Assembly (NCBI GenBank): GCA_029550525.1
Contig: JAKPHF010000038.1
Span: 46,077-110,076, forward strand
Direction of reading: 5' to 3'
Length of the DNA: 64,000 bases
From: Planctomycetota bacterium
Lineage (GTDB): Bacteria > Planctomycetota > Phycisphaerae > UBA1845 > PWPN01
The position numbers and the translations under genes are program-made. The notes beneath the pieces were generated by a model. The model saw nothing but the letters and a program-made list of their open reading frames with translations. It ran no database searches and was not told where the DNA came from. Shown here piece after piece: positions 33,394 through 42,337 of this stretch (positions within the stretch are counted from its first letter, which is position 1; every line of letters begins with the position of its first letter).

Positions 33394-34653
33394 CTATCGC
33401 AGGCACGTGGGCGAGGATGGCCGCCCCGGCCCGCTGATGCAACGGGCGAAAAGGGCGAAGTCATCCTGGTCCACGTCGTCGTCCTGGTCGAGGTCCGCGC
33501 CGAAGCAGGTGCCGTCGGTCTGTGGCAGCCCCTGTCCCGTATAGCAACGCTGGAACAGGCCAAAATCGACCTGGTCGACGTCCCCGTCGAGGTCCAGATC
33601 GGCCGGCTTGCTGATGATCGTCAATGAAACGGGCACCACCTGCGGCGAGTTGACCGCACCGGCGGCGGACACCGTGATGGTTCCGCTGTACTGCCCGAAA
33701 CTCAGGGCATCGGTATCGAACGTTACCTCGACGGTGTCGGTCTCGGAGATTGCTGAACCGCTGGCGGGGGAGACGGTGAGCCAGTTCGGCTGGGTGGTGA
33801 TCGTGTAGTCGAGTATTTGCGTGCCCGCGTTGCGAATCGTGAGCGTCTGTGGCAGGGCGTCGCTTTCCACCGGTGTGGAGACCACCAGCGATGTCGGGTT
33901 GACCTCGATTGCCGGTCCGTTCGGCCCCAGGTCGAAGACGCGAACGTGGTCGATCATGAACGTTTGGCCTTGGCACTCCGGCTCGAAGCCGCGTTGCCGG
34001 ATGAACACGGTCAACTGCGTGCCTTGCGAGATCGTCTCGGCGATGGCTTGATTGAAGACACCGCCGGGCTGCGGTGGTGATGGCGTCTGCTGTTGCCAGA
34101 GCGTCCAGACGATGCCGGGCGATGTGGGGTCCGTTCCGCCCCACGGATCCAGGCCTAGTGCATGTTCGACGTCCGGGGCCGGTCCGTTGGGCGTGAACTT
34201 CATATACGCCTCGACGCGGATGCGATGATTTGCCGGAACCGTGGCCTGTTTGTAGATCACACCCACGCCGTTCGCGCAGGTCAGCGTCAGTTCCTGCGAA
34301 CGGTTCCCGCGGTAGACGTTCTCGCAGTTCTTGTTCTCGTTGAAGGCGACGGTTCCCCAGTAGCCCGGCGTCGGCCAGTCGGGAAAGGCGGCCCAATGGG
34401 TCCAGCCGACGGCTACCTGGGCCTGCTTGTCACCCGGCACGCAGAAGACGTTGCCGCCGCCGGGCGGCCCGGCACAGCGACCGGCCAGGTGATGACGCAC
34501 AAAGTAGAAGCCGGCTTCGAAGTCCCATTCGCCTCCGCAATGCAGCGTTCCGGGGGCTGGGCACTCGGCGGCGGGTCGCAGGCAGGTCTGCGCACGCGCG
34601 GCGACGGCCACTGCCGCAACGATCACAACGATGGCGCTGAGCCTGCTGTCCAC
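33394..34653 (-). CDS. Secreted BACON-like/dockerin-like protein
   Basis: A 419-residue exported protein. Start GTG 34653 has GGAGG 5 nt upstream and directly gives the signal peptide (M/VDSRLSAIVVIVAAVAVAAR); the longer frame upstream is spurious. Residues about 25-270 are a beta-rich region with Trp and Cys-containing stretches (GWTHWAAFPDWPTPGYWG). Residues about 280-375 form a BACON/ASPM-like domain (NWLTVSPASGSAISETDTVEV). Two Ca-loop repeats end the protein (ADLDLDGDVDQVDFGLFQRC and ADLDQDDDVDQDDFALFARC), closely like those in the GH18 protein. It likely binds a surface or carbohydrate. No catalytic motif seen. Confidence 0.78.
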   Translation of the reverse strand: MDSRLSAIVVIVAAVAVAARAQTCLRPAAECPAPGTLHCGGEWDFEAGFYFVRHHLAGRCAGPPGGGNVFCVPGDKQAQVAVGWTHWAAFPDWPTPGYWGTVAFNENKNCENVYRGNRSQELTLTCANGVGVIYKQATVPANHRIRVEAYMKFTPNGPAPDVEHALGLDPWGGTDPTSPGIVWTLWQQQTPSPPQPGGVFNQAIAETISQGTQLTVFIRQRGFEPECQGQTFMIDHVRVFDLGPNGPAIEVNPTSLVVSTPVESDALPQTLTIRNAGTQILDYTITTQPNWLTVSPASGSAISETDTVEVTFDTDALSFGQYSGTITVSAAGAVNSPQVVPVSLTIISKPADLDLDGDVDQVDFGLFQRCYTGQGLPQTDGTCFGADLDQDDDVDQDDFALFARCISGPGRPSSPTCLR

Positions 34654-34736
34654 CTCTTCCTCCCGCGCACACGAGAGTGCGTGTGCGTGGAGACCATTGT
34701 AACGCGCCCGTATAGCTGGGACACGCTTAAAAGCCT

Positions 34737-35549
34737 TCAGATATGCATATCTTCGCCGACGGGGGAAGGCGTGACGTCGCGGTTCGTGGGGGCCGGCTCG
34801 AGGAGGGTCCCATAACGGCCACGCCAGTCGTTCCAGCGGATTCGCAACAGATCCCGCGCCATCTGCCAAGTGTGGACGGACATGGAGACCTTGCTTCCTT
34901 CGGCATGGCTCCAGTGGACGGGCAGTTCGCGGATGCGCAAACCCGCACGGCGTGCCAGGTACAGCAGTTCGACGTCGAACGCGAAGCCGTCAATTCGCTG
35001 CGCATCGAAGATGGGCTGAGCGGCCGTTCGGCGGAATGCCTTGAACCCGCATTGCGTGTCCTGCAGCGGCAGGCCGGTGGACAGCCGAACCATCAGATTG
35101 AAGACTCGGCCCGCGTTGCGGCGCAGCAGGCTCTGCTGCAGTTGGACGAACGAAGGATCGAGCGCTCTCGAGCCTATGGTGATGTCGCACTCGCCGGCGG
35201 CGATCGGCTCGACGAGTCGCGGGACCTCATCGATGGGAGCGGACAGGTCGGCATCGCTGAACAACACGATCTCGGCGGTGGCCTGCTGAAATCCGGTTCT
35301 CACCGCTGCGCCCTTGCCGCGGTTGGAGGGGTGACGAACCAATTGGAGGCGGGGGCCGCCGTTGTGGTCGGCCTCCTTCGCTGCAGCTTCCACGCGGGCC
35401 GCCGTGTCGTCGGATGAGCCGTCATCCACGACGATCACTTCCACCACGCGGGAATACTCCGAACTAAAGCGGTTTACTTCGGCGAGCGAGGTGGTGATTC
35501 GGCGAGCTTCGTTGTACGCGGGAATGACGATCGCGACAGTGGTACTCAT
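34737..35549 (-). CDS. Family 2 glycosyltransferase (polyprenyl/dolichyl-phosphate type)
   Basis: A 270-residue GT-A enzyme starting MSTTVAIVIPAYNEARRI. Motifs: EVIVVDDGSSDDTA, LVRHPSNRGKGAAVRTGFQQA, IVLFSDADLSAPIDEV (DxD), DITIGSRALD, and QCGFKAFRRTAAQPIF with FAFDVELLYLARRAG. It resembles DPM/GtrB-type transferases that load a sugar onto a polyprenyl phosphate at the inner membrane. The ATG overlaps the stop of the YfhO gene (TGATG), so the two are translationally coupled, and the flippase-like YfhO protein may use the same lipid-sugar. The donor sugar is unknown. Confidence 0.88.
   Translation of the reverse strand: MSTTVAIVIPAYNEARRITTSLAEVNRFSSEYSRVVEVIVVDDGSSDDTAARVEAAAKEADHNGGPRLQLVRHPSNRGKGAAVRTGFQQATAEIVLFSDADLSAPIDEVPRLVEPIAAGECDITIGSRALDPSFVQLQQSLLRRNAGRVFNLMVRLSTGLPLQDTQCGFKAFRRTAAQPIFDAQRIDGFAFDVELLYLARRAGLRIRELPVHWSHAEGSKVSMSVHTWQMARDLLRIRWNDWRGRYGTLLEPAPTNRDVTPSPVGEDMHI
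34739..34752. promoter_or_regulatory. Perfect 14-bp palindrome AGATATGCATATCT
   Basis: A perfect palindrome overlapping the last codons of the GT2 gene, 86 bp upstream of the BACON/dockerin gene start on the same strand. It could be an operator. Position and symmetry are all that support it. Confidence 0.3.
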
Positions 35550-38083
35550 CAGTTCAGGCCAGCCGGTGCGGCGGGCCGCCGTCCTCGCAGGCGCTGGCTC
35601 CACAGGAAGGCTTGGAGGATTACCAAGCCCGCCAGGCATGCGAGCGCCATCCCAAAGCCGAGCCGCAAAGGGGCGGGCTCGAAGCGGAACTCCACGGTGT
35701 GTTCGCCGGCCGGAACCGAGACCCCGCGGAAGATGCCGTTGGTTCTGATTATATCCGCGGGTTGCCCATCCACATAGGCCCGCCATCCCGGGTAGTACAT
35801 GTCACCCAGCACGAGCAGTTGTCGGCCAGTCGCCGAGGTCTGGACGCGAACGCGAGTGGCGCGATACTCGGCAATCCCCGCCCGGCCGGGTTCGTCGGCG
35901 TCCGGGGCGACCAGTTGCGAAGCGTGCTCGGGGCTGCATTCGACGGCCGCGGTCTGTATGCCGTCGAGCCGGCCGGACTTCAAGCTTTCGATCGCGTCAT
36001 CGAGGTCGCGCACGGCCTGGACCGCCGCCACCAAGTACGCCCGAGGCACCTCCCGGTCCGGCTTGACGCGACTGAGCCGAAGAGTGCCCGGGATGTCCAC
36101 CGGTTCGTAATCGGGATGATCCAGCGGCTTGACGGAGATCAGGTAGCGGATGCCCAACAGCCGATACAGCGGCGAATCCAGCGAGGACTTCTGCTCGCAG
36201 GTGGAGATGATGTTGTAGGGCAACTGCTTCAGCGGCTCGATGGCTTCCAAATAACGGGCGTAATCCGTGAGGATGATCGAGTCATAGCCGCCGTAATCCT
36301 GGATGCCGAACAAGGTGGGCAGATTGGGGCTGAACATGCGTTGCCAGCCGAAACGGCCCATGCGGAAGATGTCTTTGTCTGACTCCTCGCTCAAGTACCG
36401 GACGATGGGCGGCACCTGCTCGAGGAGGCCGGGGTCGGCGTGGGTGTTGAACCGGTACGTGGCCTGGCCCAAATCGAAGGCGATGAACAACAGTGCGAGC
36501 GTGGAGAACACACCGACGGCCCGGGGGCCCCAAGACCGCCAATATGCCAGCGAGACGATGAGCACCGTGATGGCTGTGAACACCGCCAGCCGTGCGGCGT
36601 TGAGCCACAGCAGACCCGCCAATTCCATCGGATCGGCGAATGTAGCGGCGGCTCGCGGCTCGGCACAGATGATTCGCTGAGCCAGACCCGCCGGGACCTG
36701 CGGATAGAAGAACAAGGCCAGCACGATGACTGCCACAATCAGCATGGCCGCCGCTTTTCCTGCGGCGATGACCTGTGTGAGTCGCTGCACGGGCGCGGAC
36801 AGACGGGCACGCCAATAATCCGCGCCGATCGCCGCCAGGTATGCGCAGGCGAACATGGTCAGCATGGTCCAGCGGAAAGGCGTGCGCACTTGGTCGGTGC
36901 CCGGCACGAAGTGGTAAAAGACCCAGTACAGCGGCGTCGCGAATGCCAGGGCCAGGCTGACGATGAGCAGTATCCAGAAGTACAGACGTCGTCGGCCGGG
37001 CGCGACCACACCGAGGGCGGCGAAAGCCAGCGGCAACAAGCCCAGATAGTTGGTGGACTCGACGTAGTTCTTCGGGCCGAAGTAGTGGAAGTCCTGCCCG
37101 CTGGGAGTCCGAATCGGCTTGCACTCGCGGCTTTCGATATCCAACCGCCGATGTCGACTCGGGTTGCCCAAAGCGTCGGGGCTGATGAAGGTCAGGCTTT
37201 CCTGCCATTCCAAGCCGTTCTTGATGGCGTCCTGGTAGCTCAACTCACCGGACCGGACGTTGCGGTCCATGACCTCGAAGAAGGGCAGAAGCTGCGGGGC
37301 CGACAGCACGGCGGCCATGACCGTGACCGCGCCGACTTTCCCGAAGAATACCGCGCCGGCGCGGAGGCTCTCGCGACGCAAGAGCCGTGCACCCAGCACG
37401 AGCGTGTACAGGCCGCATGCCGCGAAGACATAGAAGGCGATTTCAAAGAAGCCCGACAGGATGGGCATGGCGAACAGCAGGGCTCCTGCGGGAATGCCCG
37501 CAATGAGGCTCCGTTTGGCCCGCGGCTCGGCCATCACGTCGATCCACCACAGCATCAGCGGCAGCCAGATCGCCGAACCCAGGAGCATGGGCCAGATGAA
37601 CCGCACGGCGAAATACGCGCACATCGCAAAGAGCAATCCGCCCACCGAGGCGCCGAAATCGCCCACGCCTACGCGGCGGAAGAAGCCGTAGGCAAAAAGA
37701 CCGCCGGCGAACAGGTGCAACCAGGTGAAGACCACGTAGGCCTGAGGAATCGGTAGGGTCAAAAAAATGGCATTAAACGGGTAGAACGTCGACGTCTGGC
37801 CTGTGGTGTAGATCGGATGGCCGCAGAAGCTGTAGGGCGTCCACAGCGGCCACTCGCCCCGATACACGCACTCGCGCTGGAACGTCTTCCAGGCGAAATT
37901 CTCGAGCAGCATGTCGCCGATGAGCTCATTGTGAATGGGGGCGTCGTCGGCGGGCGAGAACGGCGGGCAGTGCGTCATGATGTCCAGCGGCAGAAGGACT
38001 TTGCCGCCGAAGATTGACGGCCAGAGCACGACCGTCAGGGCGATCCCCAGCAGGATTGCGAACTTCCTTGTTGTCCAGATCAA
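35549..38083 (-). CDS. YfhO-family membrane protein
   Basis: An 844-residue polytopic inner-membrane protein. An N-terminal helix is followed by the extracytoplasmic loop with the GT-C-type acidic motif (LLPLDIMTHCPPF) and EWPLWTPYSFCGHPIYTTGQTSTFYP, then about twelve helices. A beta-rich extracytoplasmic C-terminal domain (LVLGDMYYPGWRAYVDG, FRGVSVPAGEHTVEFRFEP) and a last helix complete the YfhO layout. YfhO proteins are thought to glycosylate lipoteichoic acid or envelope glycans from a lipid-linked sugar. The start is TTG with GGAG 7 nt upstream; no ATG is suitable. The GT2 gene follows with a 1-nt overlap. Confidence 0.88.
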   Translation of the reverse strand: MIWTTRKFAILLGIALTVVLWPSIFGGKVLLPLDIMTHCPPFSPADDAPIHNELIGDMLLENFAWKTFQRECVYRGEWPLWTPYSFCGHPIYTTGQTSTFYPFNAIFLTLPIPQAYVVFTWLHLFAGGLFAYGFFRRVGVGDFGASVGGLLFAMCAYFAVRFIWPMLLGSAIWLPLMLWWIDVMAEPRAKRSLIAGIPAGALLFAMPILSGFFEIAFYVFAACGLYTLVLGARLLRRESLRAGAVFFGKVGAVTVMAAVLSAPQLLPFFEVMDRNVRSGELSYQDAIKNGLEWQESLTFISPDALGNPSRHRRLDIESRECKPIRTPSGQDFHYFGPKNYVESTNYLGLLPLAFAALGVVAPGRRRLYFWILLIVSLALAFATPLYWVFYHFVPGTDQVRTPFRWTMLTMFACAYLAAIGADYWRARLSAPVQRLTQVIAAGKAAAMLIVAVIVLALFFYPQVPAGLAQRIICAEPRAAATFADPMELAGLLWLNAARLAVFTAITVLIVSLAYWRSWGPRAVGVFSTLALLFIAFDLGQATYRFNTHADPGLLEQVPPIVRYLSEESDKDIFRMGRFGWQRMFSPNLPTLFGIQDYGGYDSIILTDYARYLEAIEPLKQLPYNIISTCEQKSSLDSPLYRLLGIRYLISVKPLDHPDYEPVDIPGTLRLSRVKPDREVPRAYLVAAVQAVRDLDDAIESLKSGRLDGIQTAAVECSPEHASQLVAPDADEPGRAGIAEYRATRVRVQTSATGRQLLVLGDMYYPGWRAYVDGQPADIIRTNGIFRGVSVPAGEHTVEFRFEPAPLRLGFGMALACLAGLVILQAFLWSQRLRGRRPAAPAGLN

Positions 38084-38435
38084 TTACAGTCTCCACGAAC
38101 GTCTGAGCAGGCGCATCCTCTCCGAAAGGAGTCGATGCGATGGAATCGTCAGGGCAATCCCCACGTTGAGTGTAACGGTTGAGTCGGTTTTGCGCCAAAT
38201 GTGCCGAATGTGCGACCGTGCGGCATCCGGCTGAGTATGCGCCGATCCGTCATATTCCCCAGGGACGCATCCGTACGTCCGCTAATTTTCTCATTGATCG
38301 AGGGATCGGGATGGGTTCCGGTCTCCCGTCGTGCCGGCGCGGATATCCTTGCATGAGTGAGTGATGCGGCAGTCGTGGCGTGGTAGGCCGCTCATCCGAA
38401 GGACTGAAAGGATTTTACCGGGAGGTTGGAACCGA

Positions 38436-39488
38436 ATGCGGGGCGTCAGGAGTACCGGCCTGCTGTTGCCGACCATCCTTCTCGCGATCAGCGGTTGCGG
38501 CATGCCCATCATCACGGCTGACGACGTGGTGATGGCGCCCGGGCAGTCAGCCCGTTTCGTGATGTCCATCGACCGCCGGTTCGGCAAGACGGGCGTCGCC
38601 GGCGCGGACGTCGAGTTCATCGTCAATGGCAAGCGGATCGGCGTCGCGAAGACCGACGCCGACGGCATGGCCTCGATCCGCGGCGAGGTGCCCGAGCCGG
38701 CGTCGAGTTACGTGGTCCGGGCCACCATCGGTCAGGAGAACCTGCGTGCGCAGGGGCGCATTTTCCAGTGGGACCCCAGCCGAACGGCCGTGGCTATCGA
38801 CGTGGATGAGACCATCTCGGCTACTGACTACGGCTCTCTCTTCCTGACCGACCTGGACTACGAGTCTCCTCACATCGAGTACTCGCCGACGGCCGTGCAA
38901 GCGATGGCGGCTCACTACGGAATCGTCTACCTGAGCGCCCGGCCCCGCTGGCTGCACGAGAAGACGCGGGTGTGGCTCGAGGTGCACGGCTTTCCCCCCG
39001 GGCCTATTCTGCACGCATCGCGGTTCGAAGCGTGCTGGAAGCAGGAGGAGTACAAGCGGGCCATGCTCGCCGATTTCAAGCGGGAGTTCCCCAACCTGCT
39101 CGTCGGCGTGGGCGACAAAGACGTGGATGAGCGAGCCTACGGCGACAACCACATGCTGACCGTCATCCTCCAGCAGGGACCGGCGACGACATACCGGGAG
39201 CACTGCGTGGTCCTGCCGGGGTGGCGGAAGATCGAGAGCTTTTTCACAGCCAATCGCGAATCGCTGGCGGACGCCAATCGCCTGCGGGCAATCATCCATG
39301 CTAACAACATGGATTTGCGAACGTTCTTCAACGGGCATGAACTGCAGGACACCGATCCAGCGACGCTGGTGGCGGCGGACTCGGCTGCCGTCGCCTCGCC
39401 GCCCGCCAAAACTGATCAAGCCGCGCCGAGCCGGCCGGAGCCGCGGCGCCCCCCCCGCGGCGGCTGGACCAACTACGGATATCAATGA
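38436..39488 (+). CDS. Lipoprotein with a lipin-like (LNS2/HAD) phosphatase domain
   Basis: A 350-residue protein. A lipoprotein signal (MRGVRSTGLLLPTILLAISGC, Cys21) is followed by an Ig-like strand region (residues about 30-105: GVAGADVEFIVNGKRIGVAKT). A HAD phosphatase core of the lipin/Smp2 type comes next: DVDETISATD (catalytic Asp pair), VYLSARPRW (motif II), EEYKRAML (Lys), and GVGDKDVDERAYGDN (motif IV). Eukaryotic relatives dephosphorylate phosphatidate. A Pro-rich tail ends GGWTNYGYQ. GGGAGG lies 10 nt before the ATG. The lipid anchor implies action outside the cytoplasm, on an unknown phosphate ester. A heptad array follows 5 nt after the stop. Confidence 0.8.
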   Translation: MRGVRSTGLLLPTILLAISGCGMPIITADDVVMAPGQSARFVMSIDRRFGKTGVAGADVEFIVNGKRIGVAKTDADGMASIRGEVPEPASSYVVRATIGQENLRAQGRIFQWDPSRTAVAIDVDETISATDYGSLFLTDLDYESPHIEYSPTAVQAMAAHYGIVYLSARPRWLHEKTRVWLEVHGFPPGPILHASRFEACWKQEEYKRAMLADFKREFPNLLVGVGDKDVDERAYGDNHMLTVILQQGPATTYREHCVVLPGWRKIESFFTANRESLADANRLRAIIHANNMDLRTFFNGHELQDTDPATLVAADSAAVASPPAKTDQAAPSRPEPRRPPRGGWTNYGYQ

Positions 39489-39493
39489 GACAG

Positions 39494-39556
39494 AGCTATC
39501 AGCTGTCAGCTGTCAAGAGTCTGGTTTATAGCCTACAGCTTATAGCTTCGAGCTCT
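39494..39556. repeat. Period-7 array
   Basis: Nine heptamers in perfect phase: AGCTATC, AGCTGTC, AGCTGTC, AAGAGTC, TGGTTTA, TAGCCTA, CAGCTTA, TAGCTTC, GAGCTCT. The ends are roughly complementary. It lies between two convergent genes. Confidence 0.85.
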
Positions 39557-39648
39557 TAATACACCGCGACCGCGAGCCGGCGGTGACGTTTTGGTCAAAG
39601 TCACCCGCCTGCTCACGGTCGCGGCTGGTAATGCGCTCGTTCTACCGA

Positions 39649-41040
39649 TCAGACCTTAGGCAGCTCGAAGCCCTTGCGGTACTCGCGGCCCAGGTAGTTG
39701 TTGGCCTCGGTGTCTTGCTGCGTCAACTCGCGGTCCTTGAAGCAGAGCACGCGGTTGTGATCCCAGAAGATCTTGCGGCCGACCATCAGCGAGACGTTCG
39801 CTAAGTGGCAGCTCACCACGCTGTGATAATGCGACTCGATGTTGGCGATGGGAGCCTTGCGGGTTCGCACGCACTGGATGAAATCCAACACGTGAGCCAG
39901 GTGGGCTTCACCATCCGCGCCGGGCGCCTCTTTCTTGAAGCCTTCGATGCGGAACGGGCTGTCCTGGCCCATGGCGGCCTTGTCCCAATCCTCGCGATCG
40001 GCTTCGAGCCGCCACACGCCGCGTTCCATATGCATGTAGCCGTTGGTCCCGTGCAGGTCCATGCCGTAGCCGCCGCAGCTCCAGGGCTTGCCGCTGGTCT
40101 TGCGCATGGTGTAGGTCTGCACGAAGCCCTTGGGGGCCAGCTTGGGAACCGGGCCGAACTCGTAGACGGCCTGCATGACGTCGGGCGTGTCGCGATCGTC
40201 TTCGAGCAGCAGATGACCGCCCGAGGTCGAAACCGCGGTCGGGGCCTGCACGCCGAGGCTCCACATGATGATGTCCTGCAGGTGCACGTTCCAGTCGCCG
40301 ACCATGCCGCAGCCGTAATCGAAGTACCAGCGCCATGTGCTGTGGAACCGCCGGCGATTGAACGGCCGCTTCGGTGCCGGCCCGAGCCAGGTGTCGTAAT
40401 CGACGCCTTCGGGCACCGGACCGTCGGGATCGTTGCCCAGGTTGGTCGGGTAGTTATTGCCGTAGGTGTACGTGTTGGTCATGCTGATCAGGCCGAGCTT
40501 GCCCGCCTGGACGAACTCACGAGCGGCCTGGATGTGCGGCATACTGCGCTGGTGCGTGCCGACCTGCACCACGCGGTTGTACTTCTGGGCTGCCGCCAGC
40601 ATGGCCTGACCTTCGCGAATGTTGTGGCAACAAGGCTTCTCGCAATAGACGTCCTTGCCGGCCTGGCAGGCCAGGATCATGGGGATGGCGTGCCAGTGGT
40701 CGGGCGTGGCGATGATCACCGCGTCCACGTCCTTGCGCTCCAGGACTTTTCGGAAGTCCTTGATTTTCTCGGGCTTCGTACCGAGCTTGGCCTGCACCAG
40801 GGCGACCGCCTCGTTCATCTGCTTGTCGTCGACGTCGCAGACCGCCACGACGTTGCACTGCTTGGAGTCGCAGAAGTTGCCCAGCTTGTAGCGGCCCATC
40901 CCGCCGCACCCGATCAGGGCGACGTTGAGCTTCTCGTTGGCGCCGGCGGCACGGGCCGAAACCATGGTCCGCAAGGAAGCGGCGGCGGCGAGAGCGGCCG
41001 AGCCGGTCCCGATGAACGTACGACGGGTCATTCTGCTCAT
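39649..41040 (-). CDS. Tat-exported Gfo/Idh/MocA family oxidoreductase
   Basis: A 463-residue protein. The start is ATG 41040 with AGGAG 6 nt upstream. A Tat signal (MSRMTRRTFIGTGSAALAAA, RRTF) precedes the Rossmann domain: NVALIGCGGMGRYKL, CNVVAVCDVDDKQM, and DAVIIATPDHWHAIP. The EKP motif (VYCEKPCCHNIREG) supplies the catalytic-site Lys. The C-terminal domain holds WRWYFDYGCGMVGDWNVH and ends YRKGFELPKV. It should be an NAD(P)-dependent sugar or inositol dehydrogenase relative working outside the cytoplasm, possibly with a tightly bound cofactor. The substrate is unknown. A second, similar protein is encoded at 48796-50145. Confidence 0.88.
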   Translation of the reverse strand: MSRMTRRTFIGTGSAALAAAASLRTMVSARAAGANEKLNVALIGCGGMGRYKLGNFCDSKQCNVVAVCDVDDKQMNEAVALVQAKLGTKPEKIKDFRKVLERKDVDAVIIATPDHWHAIPMILACQAGKDVYCEKPCCHNIREGQAMLAAAQKYNRVVQVGTHQRSMPHIQAAREFVQAGKLGLISMTNTYTYGNNYPTNLGNDPDGPVPEGVDYDTWLGPAPKRPFNRRRFHSTWRWYFDYGCGMVGDWNVHLQDIIMWSLGVQAPTAVSTSGGHLLLEDDRDTPDVMQAVYEFGPVPKLAPKGFVQTYTMRKTSGKPWSCGGYGMDLHGTNGYMHMERGVWRLEADREDWDKAAMGQDSPFRIEGFKKEAPGADGEAHLAHVLDFIQCVRTRKAPIANIESHYHSVVSCHLANVSLMVGRKIFWDHNRVLCFKDRELTQQDTEANNYLGREYRKGFELPKV

Positions 41041-41248
41041 GTTCTTCTCCTGCAATGATGAATTCTGCCTCGTCTGGCCCAGACCGGGCCGGGCATGCCG
41101 TCCGTCTTGGGGCGCCTCCGGGGCGCGGTCTCAAAGGTAACCGCGAGCGGCCGGCGCCACAAGCGTGCCTCTTACCGTACTTACCGTCCCGCCGGGCCGG
41201 CGGATGCAGCGACGCCTCACCAGGTTTCCGCGGGGGCCGCCCGCGGGC

Positions 41249-42337
41249 TTATTTCAGCTTGAGTCCCACGCCCTGCGTCTGCCACTGCTTGATCAGCGTC
41301 TGCATCTCGGCCGCCACCTGGCTCATTCGCTGGAACGTCAACAGGAGTTCGTCGTAGAGCTTGGTGTCTCGCAGGAACATTCCGGCCGCGCCCTCGCCCT
41401 CGGCGAGTTGCTGACCGACGGCCAGGAAGTAGTCCAGCAGCCGCGACAGCTTGTCGGCGTCGGTGGTTAGCTTGCGGCCCAGCGCGTCGATGTGCTGGTG
41501 GGTCATGACCACCGTCTGGTCCACCTTGTCCATCGTGCCGCGGGCAGCCGCCGCAACCGAGCGGGCTTGTTCGCTGAACAGCTTGAGATCCTCCACGGCC
41601 GCTTTCACGCCCTCGCTGGCCACGCGGAAGTTGTCCACCGCCAGCTTGACGTTGCTTTGCACCGCCGGGTCGCCCAGCACGGTGTCAAAGTGGGTCAGCA
41701 CGTTGTAGAGCCGCTGGATCGCGGTGGAAAGATTGGCCGTTACGCCTTGGATGGCAGCCTCGGGACTTTCGACCTGGTCGATCGGACGCCGCTCGAGCAG
41801 ATCGGTGAAGGCATCGGCCGCCGGCGTCAACGCGGCGGCGAGTTGGCCGATCTGCTCCAGCGTCTTGTCGAGCGTTCCCATGAGTTTGGGATCGATGACG
41901 CTTTCGAGCGGGTTGACGACCTCGCCGCGAATCTCGCCCGTGCCGTCGCGGGGCAAGTGCTGGGGATCCACCACGCCGGTGGGGGGCTGGATATCGATCC
42001 GCGGCTGGCCCATGAGCGGCATGACCACGCGAGCCACGGAGCCTCGCGGCACGCCATATTTGTGCGACACCCACAGGCTGGCGTACAGGCCTCGCCCGGG
42101 GGCGTCCACATCCACCAGTTCGATCTTGCCCACGCTGCCCACGGGCACGCCGGCGATGGTCACTTCCGTGCCCTGGCGAATGTTCGGGGGTTTGTCGGTG
42201 GCGAACTTGGCCCGGATCGGATACTCCTGCTGAAAGAGTCCGCGCGTTTCGCCGAACAGCATGATCAGCGCGCCCAGGCAGAACAATCCGCCGAGCGTGA
42301 AGACTCCGATGACTGCGTTGCGACTTTGATCGGTCAT
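41249..42337 (-). CDS. mlaD: MlaD/MCE-domain lipid transport substrate-binding protein
   Basis: A 362-residue protein: one N-terminal helix (NAVIGVFTLGGLFCLGALIMLFG), an MCE domain (residues about 37-130: IRAKFATDKPPNIRQGTEVTIAGVPVGSVGKIEL), and a long helical C-terminal part (about 150-362) typical of tunnel-forming MCE proteins. It should bind phospholipid in the periplasm and pass it between membranes. The ATG overlaps the stop of the ATPase gene (ATGA), and the permease gene lies upstream, giving the order mlaE-mlaF-mlaD. mlaB and mlaC are not seen nearby. Confidence 0.9.
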   Translation of the reverse strand: MTDQSRNAVIGVFTLGGLFCLGALIMLFGETRGLFQQEYPIRAKFATDKPPNIRQGTEVTIAGVPVGSVGKIELVDVDAPGRGLYASLWVSHKYGVPRGSVARVVMPLMGQPRIDIQPPTGVVDPQHLPRDGTGEIRGEVVNPLESVIDPKLMGTLDKTLEQIGQLAAALTPAADAFTDLLERRPIDQVESPEAAIQGVTANLSTAIQRLYNVLTHFDTVLGDPAVQSNVKLAVDNFRVASEGVKAAVEDLKLFSEQARSVAAAARGTMDKVDQTVVMTHQHIDALGRKLTTDADKLSRLLDYFLAVGQQLAEGEGAAGMFLRDTKLYDELLLTFQRMSQVAAEMQTLIKQWQTQGVGLKLK

